Positions 23,701-56,738 of a stretch of 64,000 bases of DNA are shown here, piece after piece. The stretch lies in contig NC_090982.1 of the NCBI RefSeq assembly GCF_040807025.1, positions 77,913,931 to 77,977,930 of the forward strand, given 5' to 3'. Both the position numbers and the translations under genes were made by a program. Position 1 is the stretch's first letter. Every line of letters begins with the position of its first letter. The notes beneath the pieces are model-generated. The model was given only the letters and a program-made list of their open reading frames with translations. It did no database searches and was not told where the DNA came from. Source of the DNA: Struthio camelus (taxonomy: Eukaryota > Chordata > Aves > Struthioniformes > Struthionidae).

Positions 23701-25005
23701 CCAAGCCTAGTGCAGCCAGCTTTCTCCCAGAGAGATACTGGTTTTCCAGAAAGGAGGAGCTGGATAGCTGGAATCTTATTTCATCCTAGGAAGCTGGGTG
23801 TCCTTACCTGGCAGCCCAGAGGCTGAGGCATGTTGGGAGAGGGGAGCAGAACAGGGAGCTGCATTTGTCCTGAGGACAGCTAAGACATGGCCAGAGCTGC
23901 TTGCAGAGGTGATCCCCTGGCACCTGAGCCAACCTCAGCTGTTGGATGCTATAGCAGCACCGTCACTGTGGGTCTGCGAGGTTTGGTGAGATCATCATAG
24001 TAAGAACTTCTCTCTGATGGCCCATCGCAGTCCTGACTAAGGCTTTCCCGCCACCCAGCCAGGGCCTTGCTTTGGGGGTGCAGACCTGCTTACAAGGCAA
24101 ACCCTGACCCATGTCTAAACAGAGCAGTGGCTGGCTATACCGCAGGGCTGATGCCATCTGTCCTGGCTGCCAGTCTGGCTGCCAGCCCCAGGGTTAATTA
24201 GAGCCTGTGAGGTAGCCTGAAAGGTCTCTTCCCCAGGACGCCTCCTCTTCTCATGCTCAGCTCCCTGGTCTGGCTTCTAAACAGCTCTTGCAACACCCTA
24301 CAATCCACAGCAGTGCCAGGGACCTGCTCCTCCCTTGCTAAGGGCTTAATTTACTCTTCATGTCTTGCAGGTGACCCTGCTGCTGCCTCCTACCTGGTTC
24401 AGGTCCTGTGGGAACTGAACCGAAAGCAGGAGGCTGCCACTCGCTGGCAGAAGCTCTCAGAGAGCCTCTCTGAGGAAGATGAGCGGCAGGAGAGGCTGGG
24501 AAGGTGTGTAGTGAGGTGGGTGGGATCACTGCTGGGCACCCAAGAGGGTTCCACAGCCCTCAGCTTGTGTTTTAAACTGTGTGCACGGTTTATCTAGCTC
24601 AGCCCTTGCCAGCCTGGAACTGCAGCACGAAGGCGTCTGAGTTGCTTTCACCCCACTTCTGCTCTGATATTCAGTGCTTAGCCAGGCTGTGGCTCTGCAG
24701 GGCTCTGGGGCACATAAGAACTGACAAGGAGCCAAAGTCAGCCCACCTCTGCAATAGCAAATGGGAGAGCAAAGGCTGGGGGCAGAGTTGAGGAGTCTCT
24801 GTAGTGTATGAGGAGTGAGCTTACTAGTAAGACTGTGGCAAAGGAATGCTGCTGTCCTTACTGCTGCAATACCCTCTTTTCTTTCAGGCCCTACCCTTTG
24901 TACTTGCTTTCATGTCTGAAGCAGGCCAGCTTCCCGCACAATGAATCTCTTGCTAGAAACATACAGGATTACCTCCGGACCACAAGCCAGGATCTCTCCA
25001 GCTAA
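14721..25005 (+). CDS. FANCG: FANCG, Fanconi anaemia core complex subunit (TPR scaffold)
   Basis: FANCG is a nuclear tetratricopeptide-repeat scaffold that pairs with FANCA and FAAP20 in the Fanconi core complex, which ubiquitinates FANCD2-FANCI at DNA crosslinks. Fourteen exons: 14721-14810, 14989-15070, 15928-16059, 16632-16825, 17892-18045, 19278-19408, 19907-20053, 20818-20978, 21221-21287, 21786-22114, 22278-22333, 23294-23431, 24371-24503, 24888-25005. They sum to 1932 bases, 643 residues plus TAA; human FANCG has 622 residues and 14 exons. Matching blocks include LPLELTV (exon 3), VAAAVEHYLDFLALL (exon 9) and IPEVFLEAASALEQAGR (exon 10). TPR-like helices start around exon 6. The ATG at 14721 sits in a good Kozak context (GCCGCCATGA) and opens an exon aligned with human exon 1. 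Residues 1-30 are Arg- and Ala-rich and diverged, with the first serine at position 22. The exon 5 donor (GTTTGT) is weak. Confidence 0.96.
15784..15801. repeat. (CAC)n short microsatellite
   Basis: Six CAC/CCA units lie in FANCG intron 2, about 130 bases before exon 3. It is an ordinary short tandem repeat. Confidence 0.8.
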
Positions 25006-25164
25006 CCCAGTCCGTCTCCCCATCACCACATACCTGCTGAAATCTCCCTGCCTGCACCAGGGTGACAGGAAGCCTTAATGGCTTCTCCAAGACTCAGAAT
25101 TACTCTTGGATAAAGCTGGGTTCCCAAAGGACTGAAATGGAACAAAGTTGCTTTGAAAGTTGCT

Positions 25165-25170
25165 AATAAA
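25165..25170 (+). terminator. FANCG: FANCG poly(A) signal AATAAA
   Basis: A canonical AATAAA lies 160 bases after the FANCG stop and is followed by a T-rich stretch (TTTAATTTATATATG) within about 30 bases. The FANCG 3' UTR is thus short, about 25006 to 25190. Confidence 0.85.
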
Positions 25171-25190
25171 AGCCTCAGATCTATTTAATT

Positions 25191-28000
25191 TATATATGTT
25201 TTTCTGTGACCTTCCTCCTTAAGCAATTCAGAGTGAACCATTGCAATGATGATCGTGGCCTTGGTGTTGCCTGGAGCTGCTGTGAGCCTGCAGGCTCCCT
25301 GCTCCGGAGAGAAATATCTTTGCCCTTTGAAGTCGTCACAGGCTACACTGCTGTACCGAGAGGCGCCAGCTCTGCATTCCCTGCTCCGGGGAGCTGTGGC
25401 AGAGCTAGACAAGCTGATGAAGCTGAGGGTTGTCAGATCATTGCTTCTACCTGTGCTTTGTATCTTGGTGTTTCACTCAGTTGCTGTCATTTGGAGCCCA
25501 GGAATGTTTTTGGCTGAAGCATGCAGCTCTTAGGTCCTGCTGTACCAACACGCTGCACCAGGGCTGCGTTAGCCAAGGGAGACAGCGGTGTCAGGATCTA
25601 TCCCTGGGGGGGCTATGCCAACTGCACTGCACAACTCTGAGCCCCTCACTGTGGCACTGGGCTAAGGTAAAGGTGCCCCTGCTCCTGCCCAGTGTTTGGT
25701 GCAGCTCATTTGGGGTCAGGAAGGTCCCACGACTGCGTTAGCCGAGTCTTTGGCAGGCTCCATCTCCCGCGAGAAGGAAGGAAGCGGTTGGGGTCTGCAG
25801 GCTAAGATGTGAGAGGGGGGAGAGGAAAAATGAAGTGACGAAGCTAAGATGAAGAGTGAACTAGGAAGTACTCCAGACTGACAAGAGAAGGGCTTGGAGA
25901 GGTCAGTCTCAAGAAAAGTGTGCTTTGGCCTATAGTTCCTTAAGGAAAATAACTGAGAGACTGAGGTACAAACTTGCCTGTTACAGAGGGGGTTGAAAAA
26001 CCTGCAAGAGCCTGGATTGACCAAGTTGTGGCCTCAGCTACAGACTGCAAACATAAGGAGGAATTGTGCTGGGATCGTGATTCGGAAGGAAAATGTGTCG
26101 AAGCCCATCTGCCAGAGCAGGATGTGCGCTGCCCGGGCACGTGGATGTCGTCCATAAGCATGGCACGAGGGAAGCTGGGGCGTGGGGGGAAGCACTGCAG
26201 GAGAATAAACACCTGCACGTTAGCGGGCTCGGGTTTCTCTGGGACCTTCTGGTTCAGTTGGTGGAGCCCCAAACCTGGGGCTTTGTGGCAGACAGGCCCC
26301 CATGTCTGCTTTTCTCTAGTCTTGCCGTATGTACTTCCCAGACTTTAAAAAAAGGAGGGTAGGAGAGAAGACACAAGGGATTAAGCACAAGTTGGCCCTG
26401 TGGAATAGAGCATTGGCTAATTAATGTATTCATAAGCACCTAGGAGAAAACAAAAGAGAGTGACTGCCGATGTGGGCTGGTGGAGAAGAAACGTTGGGCG
26501 CATTTGATTTCCTCCTCTGATGCAACCAGAGGGAGTCAGTAGGGTCTGGGCTGGGTGACTTGGCTCTGGGAGTGTTTCTGGCTGTAGGGAAACAGCATCC
26601 AGGTGGAGATGTGGGACCATGAGTGCCAAAATGGGCTGGAAAGCTGCACTTGCAGTGTGGTAGGTCATGGAGAGGTGGTGGAGGAGCTCCAGGATGGTCT
26701 CTTGGGGGTTGTTCAAGGGAAGTCTGAGCTTCAGCTTCCTGATGTGGCCACTGAAGGCCAGCAGCGTCTGTGCTAGACAGCAGGAGCAGCTGTGACTGCG
26801 GTGCCAGAGGTGGGGGCCAACGAGGCCCCCCAGCATGCAGGAAAGCTGCCCTGCGGGCAGAGGCACGGCTCGGAGCCGCAGCCCCCCGCGCCAAACGTGT
26901 GGCCTCTTGCAGAAGCTGTCCCTGCAGATAGCGCCTCTCTCCAAGGTCACCGTCCATCGGAGTTATTTATGCTCCCGAGCTGAAAAAAACAAAACAAAGC
27001 TAATCAGGGGAAAGAAACCCCTTTAGGTGCCTTTCAGTCTAAGCGAAGGGTTCCTGGGAAGGCGAGCCCGCAGGCGCCGCGCTCCCCGCGGGAAAGGCAA
27101 TGCAGCAGAGGAGTTGTGAGCGGATGGTGCAGGGACCCAGCCTGAGTGCCGCCTGCTGCGCTCGCCGCCCCGTTAGACGCAGGATGGACCAGGAGCTCCT
27201 GTCCGTCCACGGCCTTCCAGGACGGCTTCTCCCAGCCCGCGGCGGCCCCCTGCGTGCTGTACTATCGCCTCTGTCCGGGCCTCTCGAAGGGTACGGGGCT
27301 GCTTCTGGTCGCCTCTCGCAGGCTGGCGAGGAGAAACGCAGGCATGACCTGCCCTCCGGGGAAAGGCAGACCCAGAGCACGTCCCCGAAAACCTCGCTCG
27401 GTGGTCGCCCTCGTTAACAAGAGCGTCATCTCTCTCCGCAACCAGGTTTTCGCATACGGAGGGCCCCCATCGATCACAGAGTAACCCCGTGGTTGCTGCG
27501 TGGCCTTTCGGCTGAGGCAGGGGTTCTGGAGAAGGAAAAAGCTCACAAAGGCTGCTGTGGCTGAAGCACTTTGAGAAATTGCCGCTCTCCGAGGGGTGCC
27601 ACAACTCCCCCTGCGAGGAGCTCAGCCAAGGAGTTCCCGGCACCGCCACAGCGTGGCCAGATGACGCCACTTCTTTCAGCACAGAGATGGCTTGGGGCCC
27701 GTTGCTGCAGCTCCCTCGCAGGCAGCTTTGGGGAGCAGGCCCCTGCTTTCTTCAGCAGGGCAGGCTGCGGCAGGGCACCCCAGGGGCACTCCCGGGTCAG
27801 TCACAGCCAGGCTTGGCTTCCATGCGGGGCAGATCTGAGCACATTCGCCACGCATGTGGGCCCCTAGCTGTCCTGCCACCCCTCATGGCCGCACAGCCTC
27901 CACCCCCACGGGCTGGGCTCTGCAATTGCAGCGCCCGGCTGAGCCCCGGTGCGCTCAACACAAGGATGGTGCTTCCTGAACTGTCAATCACCTGCCTCCT
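25191..28000. other. FANCG-VCP intergenic spacer; speculative antisense transcript
   Basis: No gene with recognisable similarity lies here. Two points stand out. At 27060-27480 there is a separate CpG-rich block. On the minus strand a strong acceptor-like sequence (a T-rich tract ending in CAG, plus-strand 26980-26982) leads into two overlapping open frames, 26417-26950 (177 codons) and 26430-26957 (175 codons). Neither translation matches a family I know. All three frames contain stops between that acceptor and the first ATG, so any coding would have to start inside the exon. I treat this as spacer with a possible noncoding or lineage-specific transcript. Confidence 0.5.
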
Positions 28001-28553
28001 TCCTTCTGATTGGCTGCGCTGCTCGTTTCCCTTTCATCGGGCATAAGCCAATCGGTCGGCGATGTTAGACGGGATCACCGTGGGGGCGGGCCATCCCGCT
28101 CAATTTTCTCATTGGTCGATTTTTGCCATTGGCTGCCTGCCCGGTGTTGCTGGGTAGAATAACCACAGCAGGAAGGCGCTGTGATTGGCTGATGGGCTTT
28201 GCGCTTGGCTAGTGATGATTGGGCAGGGAAAAGAAGAGGGGAGGGGGGAGAGGAGGGGAAGCGCTTTTTTCCCCTCCCTCCCTCGATTCCTCCTCCCGAC
28301 ACACACTTTTGCCTCCCGATTGGCTCAGACTCTCGCCAGGCGAAATTTCCGATTGGCCAGCGCACGCTGTTGCTAGGCAGGCTGGCAGGCTGGCCGGCGC
28401 CCTCCCTTCCGATGAGTCGGCTCTGAGGTTCAGTCAGCGCGAAGCGCCCGTAGCCGCCGCCGCCTCCGCGAGCCTGCCCCGAGACCCGCCGCCGCCGCCC
28501 GCCCTGAGGAGCCGCCGCCGCCCGCCCCCCCTCGCCCCCCGCCCCCCCGCGCC
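28001..28553 (+). promoter_or_regulatory. VCP: VCP promoter with a run of eight CCAAT boxes
   Basis: The 550 bases before the VCP start hold eight CCAAT-box pentamers. Seven are in reverse orientation (ATTGG at 28009, 28111, 28128, 28184, 28218, 28319, 28352) and one is forward (CCAAT at 28048). A GC box (GGGGGCGGG, about 28082-28090) lies among them. The last 150 bases form a CpG island that runs through exon 1 into intron 1. No TATA box is seen. CCAAT boxes are the known sites of NF-Y. I found no complete ERSE (CCAAT-N9-CCACG) in either orientation. Confidence 0.7.
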
Positions 28554-50302
<21,749 letters not shown>

Positions 50303-50607
50303 CTCACTGTCCTCGGTGGACCAAACTCCAAATCAGGCCACGTTGTACAGGGAAAATCCAATGTTCAATGGACTCTCGGCTTCTTCATTCCTCAGTCAGA
50401 ACCAGTGTAGCTGTGCGTCAGACTTTGTACAGGGAATGTTTTCTGCAAACAAATCTACACCAATGTTCAGTTGGGAGGCAGACAGTGAATTAACAAGGAG
50501 GGGAGCCGACTTAATTTCTGAGAAATTTCTGTTCTAGTTTGTGGCAGAATCAGCAGCTTTAGCAAAGGGTACAACGCTAGCCTGTATAAAAAAACCCCCA
50601 CAAAAAT

Positions 50608-50627
50608 AATAAAAAAAAAAAAATAAA
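50608..50627 (+). terminator. VCP: VCP poly(A) signals (two AATAAA)
   Basis: Two canonical AATAAA hexamers (50608-50613 and 50622-50627) sit in an A-rich tract about 310 bases past the VCP stop. This gives a 3' UTR of roughly 340 bases. Either signal could be used. Confidence 0.75.
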
Positions 50628-50639
50628 AATCCCACAAAA

Positions 50640-53600
50640 CTCTAGCCAGGCCCTGGCCATTCCTTTGTGAAAGTTCCCTAGTTAATGAGGCTCATTCTTA
50701 TGTCTTTAAACTCATGTTAACCGAAGAAATGTGCCGGTTTGGCAGCCTCTTTCCCTTGCTGTTACTTGGTTGCAAGCACCAAACAAGAGCGTGCTGTTGC
50801 TTGTGACAGGTATCTGGTGTTCTTTCTCCAACACTAGTTGTGAGCCTTTGGGTCTCCTGCTGCTCTGGCTGCTGTGCAGCAGCGTAGCCCAAATCCCAGT
50901 CTGCTCTTTGAGCTCCGGTGCTCTCCCTGCCGGGCTGTTGGACTCTGGCAGGCAGGAGTCCTATTCCAGCAACTGCCCTTTCATCCGTCCAGCCTAAAGG
51001 ATGAAGGGTGTGAGAGGGTTCTTGAGCTGTGGCTGGAATCTGTGGTGCAGCATGGCCTGAGCGTGCTTAGGCCAAAGAGGAGCCTCCTGGGCCCGTGCTA
51101 CGGACAGCAGTTTACTGTTCGTCAGGCTCTGCTGAAAGATTTCCTTCCCGTTCAGCTGAAACAATTCACGTGTGCCCTTGGGGTTCTGATGAAGGGCTCG
51201 GCTCTTTTCTGTTAACCTCCTTACCTTCCCTTTGTTATTCCCTGTACGCAGTAGCCAGGTTTTGATCATGGTTCTTAGGCTTCCTTTCCTCCCTTGGTTC
51301 ATTTGCCCTTCTCTGAACTGCGAAATGCGCTATGGCGCTGTGCTTTTCAGTGTTGTACCTGAGAGAAGCCCTGGGGCTGACAGCTAGTGCTTGCCCTGTC
51401 CTGGTGCACGTGTGCTCATTCACCTAGTGCTGTCCTGAAGCCCTTGGGAGTACCTGTTAAAGCAGGTGAATGGCCCAAGCAGCAGAGGAGCTCTCAGGAA
51501 AAATAGTTTGGCTAGCTGGACAGCAGAGCTGTTACAGGAAGAGCAGCTGCAAGCTGGATCCCGTGCTGCTTGTAGTTTGAACTCATCCCTAAACTTCCTG
51601 ATGAGCCAGACAGCTTATAAAAAGCTTCTTGCTCTGTACAGTTATTTTTCACTTCCACTCTGTGTGGTAAGGGGGCTGGCTTTACAAGAGGGAAGTGGGG
51701 AGGCCCTGAGTGCCTATGATCCATGCCCCTGAATTGCAGCGTAACAGGCGGGGAGGGGTCAGGGCCAGCAAGAGTTGGCGCGCTGATGCGTTACTGTCAT
51801 GGACAGCGCTACCGCGAAGACTGTAGCTTCAACTCGTCCCCTTGCTGCTTGTTGTCGACTGCAGATCTCACGAAACGAGCGCCTGTGCTCACCCTCCGAG
51901 ACAGGCCGGAGGCTGGGTGCTCCTTTGACCCTGGAGAGCTGGGCGGGCTTGTCCGTGGCTGGGTTTGCTTCTCCTTTCAGTGGGCTGAACCTGCAGTTTT
52001 GGCCAGCAGCCCGTTAGAGCAAGGGAGGTGAGCGTGGGGAACAGCCCAGCGAGGGGGGAAGGTACCCTGGTCGACGGCAGGGGAGACAGTTAGCTGGCCT
52101 GAACAGGGAGGTTTCTCTCATTTCTGAGCTGCGTGAAGGGGTGCTTGCAGCATGGCCTGCGAGCCTCTTGCTTTCCGGGCTTGTATGTGAAGTCCTGTGG
52201 GTGGTGAGGTGTCCCTCGCTATCTGTCTCTAGATCACCCAGGTGCGGGCTGGATTAGTGGTATTTGGGGTGCATAACTGGACAAGGGAAGACCTGCTGTA
52301 AGGGGGGGGGGGGCTAGAGAGGAAAAGAGAGCCTGTCATGCGAACGCAGGAGTCGGGGTGGGCTGGATATGGCCCAGCCCCTGGGAGCAAGGGGGAGATC
52401 CTGTTACCTTGGCTATAAGATGCACTAAGCAACCGAGTGCCCGTGGGAAGGGCTGGGTGAACTGGGGGCCCTGCAAGGATTTCTGCAAAGAGCAAGGGGC
52501 CTAAATGTTCGGTTGTGGTGCTGATGAGGGCAGGAAGGTGCCTGCAGGCCTTTGGAGGCTGAGCCTTGCAGAGGACAGCGTGTGGCAGCCTCTGCTCCTG
52601 CATGAACTGTGCAGGGCCCAGGCCGTAAACTCTCAGCTCTAGACGGGCTCCATCAAACCAGCTAGATTTAAGGGGAGGGGCGGGGAGAAGAGAGGCGAGG
52701 GGAGTCTCAAAATAGCAAAAGGATGGGATCATCAAGGAGAGAGGGCTCGTTCCCTGTGACATTGCGTGGGTAGCAAGCGGGAGAAATGCGCCAAAAGCGA
52801 GAGCAAACTTTGCTTAAATAGCATGAGCTCCCGGCAGAGGCTGCAGCGGGATGCGGGAGCAGAGCCGGGGGAGGACGGGCAGCCCCTGCTCGCCCGCGTT
52901 GGCCTAGTTTGAAAGGCTGGCAGAGCTGCCAGCTGGGAGCAATCTTGCCCTGTCCTCACGCCAGCTCGCTTCAGCGCCGCAAAGCCCGCTGCCAGCAAAG
53001 GAAAAAGCTGCCGGTTTGTGCGGACGTGGTCAGTGCTGCTGCCCTGCCGTTCGCTCCGGCCGGCGGGTACGAGGGTCTCCCAGGCTGTTCGGAAAGTGCC
53101 GATTGTCCCCTTCTGCAGGGGTGCAGTCGGAGAGGCCTGAACTAGCTCTGCCTCCTCCCTCGTCCCTGCAACCGGCGTCTGTCTCGCTACAGGGAAGGCC
53201 GCAGCCTTGGGGTGGTGCTAGGGACCCATCTCCCTTGTAGGTGCGAGGCAGGACGGCTCCTCCCGGGGCTGTGGCCGCTTTGCGCTGGCCGAGCAGGGGC
53301 CGGGCAGGCTGAGCAGGGAGGGCGGCTGCTCCTCAGCAGCCCAGGGCTGCGTCGCCGCCTCGCTCTTCTCGCAGCAGGGGAGAGCGGCTGAGGTCTCTTG
53401 GCCCTGCGGGGCCTCTGGGCCAGCCAAGCCCGATGGAAATAGGTGCTGGTTTTTCCTCTTGCGTCCTGCTCCTTCCCCAGCGCAAACGGCAGCTCAAGCC
53501 ACGAGGGGAAACCAGCGGCGAGCTGCTTTCTGACGCTAGGTTCGGCCGGGGAGCTGAAACCCTCAGCTTTCTTCCATGGGCCGCGGCTTCTGGATGGGCC

Positions 53601-55630
53601 CAGCACCCTCAGGAGCTCCGAGAGCACCTGCCCCTACCCAGGACCCGCAGCGGATTTGCCCCAGCCCGTGCCCCTTCCCAGCGGACACCCTGCAGCGGAG
53701 CCCCTTGCAAGCCGGAGCACCGGCAGCCACGCGGCCACGAGCCTCCCCGCTGCGCGCCCGGGGCAGGGACCCCCCCGCCGCACCCTTGGCCCAAGGCCGG
53801 CACCTCGCTGGGAGGACCGGGCAGCCCCGGAGGGGCTGGTGGCTGGGATGGCTGGGGAGGGGGCTCGCCCTGGATGGGGCTGCCCTAGCTGCGGGGGCAG
53901 CTGAGGCCAGGCCTGGCGTTGCTGCTGTCTTGGCACCTCCTCGTGCCCCCTGCGCCGTGAGGCCGCAGCGAGACGGGCCCTGTGCCCCGGCCCTACGGCC
54001 AGACCCCACAGGCTGCTCTCGTTGCAGCTTTTATTCTGTTTGTTGTGTTAACAGTTGCATCGGGTGTGCAGCTCCAGGTGAGGCTTTCAGTTGTCTTATG
54101 TTTTTACCTGTTTGATTCAAGCTGAGCAAGGCAGAAAATAAGCTGCGACGTCCGTCTGGGGGCTCCCGTTGGCTCCCTTGGTTTATACGCCATATTCAGC
54201 TCTAGTATAAGCCCCCCGGGGGCACGGCCCAGCCGCTGTAGGTGCGGGAGGGGGGGGCTCACCAGCCCAGGATGGGGATTAGAGGCTGGTTTGTGACCCA
54301 AGGGCTTGGGGGAGGCCTCCTGCAGCACCCCAAAAATCTCCGGGCTGAGCAGGCTCGCCTGCCAGCAGAGGGCAGGCGACGGCCACGCTCGCCACTACCC
54401 CTGTCCCCAGATGCCAGCCTGGGCCTTGCCGGGCCGTCCCGCGGACATCCCTGTCCCACAGATCTCCCTGCTCCATGGGTGTCCCCTCCCCATGGACATC
54501 CCGACCCTGGGAACATGCCTCGCGTCAGGGGCGTTCCCACAGCACGGGCGGCCCTGCCCCATGGGCATCCCTTCTGCACGGGCGTCCCTTCTGCACGGGC
54601 GTCCCTTCTCCATGGGCGTCCCTTCTCCATGGGCGTCCCTTCTGCACGGGCGTCCCTTCTCCATGGGCGTCCCTTCTGCACGGGTGTCCCTTCTGCACGG
54701 GTGTCCCTTCTCCATGGGCGTCCCTTCTGCATGGGCGTCCCTTCTGCATGGGCGTCCCTTATGCATGGGCATCCCTTATGCATGGGCGTCCCTTCTGCAT
54801 GGGCATCCCTTCTGCATGGGCATCCCTTCTCCATGGGCGTCCCTTCTCCATGGGCGTCCCTGCCCCACAGAGCTCCCCTCCCCATGGGCAGCCCCACCAG
54901 CCCCGGGGGGCTGCACCCTCTGGCACGTCAGCTCCGGCCACGTCCTGCCCAGCTGCTGGCTTCCCCCGGCAGTGAGTGCTGCTCCGGCTTTGGGTTTAGC
55001 TTCCGGGTGATTTCGCTGCGCTGAGCTCTTGCCTCGCATGGAGGCAAGAGCCTTGGCACCTCCAAGAAGATCCTGGCTTCCCAGCGCCTCTCCCACCCCA
55101 TCAGGCTGCCGCCAACAGGAAGGAGCCCCCTTCGCCGTCCCTTCCCCAAGCTGCTCCCAGCCTCCGAGGCCGCCCCGACCCCCCTCCCGCAGCCCCTCGG
55201 CGCGTCAGCGGGCCTCGCCCCCGCCCCCCCGTGTCAGCTGCACCCTGGGGTGCCCCAACGTGGTGTCCCCCAGTGCTTGCGGAGGGGCAGAGCCCTTCCC
55301 CGGCCCCGCTGCCGGTGGGAAGCACAGCCGGCGGTGGGGTGGCCTGTCTCACCCCACGGGTGAGCTCACCGCCGGCTCCTGTGCCCCCCCTGCCAGGGGT
55401 TTTTCTGCAGCGCTCCCTCTGCTTGGGAGGGAGGGTGCTGTGAAGGGGGTTTCTTCCTCCTCCCCATCGGGGGTTACGGCCCCGGCACCGCACGCGGAGA
55501 GGAGCTCCGGCGGGGACGAGCCGGCAGCGCGGGGCTGCGGCAAACCGCTACCCAAAGGGAAGTGACGGGGCGGAGATGGCGGCTGCGCCTCGGCTGCGCC
55601 AGCGTCCCCCCACCGTGACACATGCCAGCG
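50640..55630. other. VCP-DNAJB5 convergent intergenic spacer
   Basis: No supportable gene. In human a mammal-type gene (C9orf131) lies between VCP and DNAJB5; nothing like it is seen here. Base composition rises to GC-rich from about 52800, so long open frames appear in all six frames (for example 53433-53888 and 53576-54115) without similarity to known families. The spacer holds a 17-bp minisatellite (54447-54905), a G11 run near 52299 and a second CpG-rich block at about 55130-55590 that ends just past the DNAJB5 poly(A) site. Confidence 0.6.
54447..54905. repeat. 17-bp GC-rich minisatellite
   Basis: The core holds 18 units with consensus GGGCGTCCCTTCTGCAC or its CCAT/GCAT variants. The TCCC landmark is preceded by G or A at 54567, 54584, 54601 and so on to 54856, every step exactly 17 bases with no indel. 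Degenerate units in the same spacing extend it left to about 54447, with one slip near 54515-54533, and right to about 54905. Because 17 is not a multiple of three, every frame reads the same 17-residue peptide cycle (MGVPSARASLLHGRPFS type on the plus strand). This explains the overlapping open frames here; they are not genes. Confidence 0.93.
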
Positions 55631-55650
55631 GGGCATATTTTTTAAAATAC

Positions 55651-55656
55651 TTTATT
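55651..55656 (-). terminator. DNAJB5: DNAJB5 poly(A) signal with twin UGUA elements
   Basis: Plus-strand TTTATT reads AATAAA on the minus strand. Upstream of it in the transcript are two TGTAAT motifs (plus-strand 55674-55679 and 55691-55696), 17 bases apart and each preceded by a run of T. UGUA is the known site of cleavage factor Im, so this looks like a strong poly(A) site. Confidence 0.75.
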
Positions 55657-56705
55657 TTTCTCTCAATACTGACATTACAAAAAAAAAAAAATTACAAAAA
55701 AAAAAAAAACCACTAGAAAACATTCAGGTCTCATTGAAACTGAGAAAAACCAAGCAGCTTGCATCTGCGTGCTGACCTGTCTTCTCGCTCCATCGGTGTC
55801 CACCAGGGTTTGTGTGTCGAACTCAACAGGGAACAGCAGAGGGAAAAGGCGTCGTACCCTAACCATTCAAACTGGTCGATAAATTAAAAGCAGTGCGCTA
55901 CACTTTCCACCTCCGCGTAACGAAGCCATTGCACAGGACAGCCTCCCCGCCGCGTATGATACGCTGTACATCTGTACACCTCGCGCGCCGCCCCGCCGCA
56001 CGCGCCACCTCGGCCCGGCCGCCCCGCGGCGAGACGTGAACCGTGTCGGGAAGCGGCCCAGCCCCGCGTCGCACGGACCGCCCCAAAGGACCCCTGTTTC
56101 AAGTCAGTGATTTCGCTTTGGAAAAAAAAAAAAAAAAGAAAAGGGATGGCCAGGGGGATTATTTTGGCACAGGTTTTCTCGGCGCCGGTCGGACCAGGAA
56201 GGCGATGCCGCGGTGGAAGATGAGCTTTTGAGCCGTACAAAGCCAGGTCAAACATGCCTCCCGCTCCGTAAGAACCCCCCCTCCCGAGAAAAATTGGCGA
56301 GAGGCTGAATAGGCCGACAAAGGTAAGAAATATAAAAATTCTCCTGATGGAAATCCAAAGTTTTAAAAAAATACAGCATTTAAAAACAAAACCACCAAGC
56401 AGATTGCCTCATGCTCCTCCCAGCTCCACTGTAACGCCCAGAAACACCTCCTGAATTCATCTTCCCTGTAGAAAAATATATACACGTGCATTTCTCTTCC
56501 TATGAAAATCCCTAAGGTTGAACTCAAACGCTAGTGAAAACCACAGCTCTGCTCACACTTGGCTCTGCTTTTGCACCGAAACTTGTGCTACACACATACT
56601 ATGTTCTCACAGGCATGATGTTCATATGGCTGAACTGATCCCCTGAAAGGCAGGATGAACCGCTCCAGGAAACCCAAAACGGGCAGAGAAAACCCTTATG
56701 GAGTT

Positions 56706-56706
56706 G

Positions 56707-56738
<32 letters not shown>
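56706..56738. repeat. (ATCT)n / (AT)n microsatellite in DNAJB5 3' UTR
   Basis: Five ATCT units run into an AT dinucleotide stretch, which reads as a GATA/AT repeat in the DNAJB5 message. Likely polymorphic; no function is evident. Confidence 0.9.

Noticed and set aside
28001-28553. ER-stress response element (CCAAT-N9-CCACG) in the VCP promoter
   Set aside because: I checked the spacing by eye around the CCAAT boxes in both orientations. The CGTGG at 28079 is 27 bases from the nearest ATTGG, not 9, so no full ERSE is present.
53433-54115. Several 150-180 codon frames in the VCP-DNAJB5 spacer
   Set aside because: All lie in GC-rich DNA with multiple frames open on both strands, no similarity and no convincing exon borders.
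54242-55024. 260-codon and overlapping frames over the minisatellite, on both strands
   Set aside because: They are a by-product of a 17-bp tandem repeat. The same peptide cycle appears in every frame, so none is evidence for a protein.
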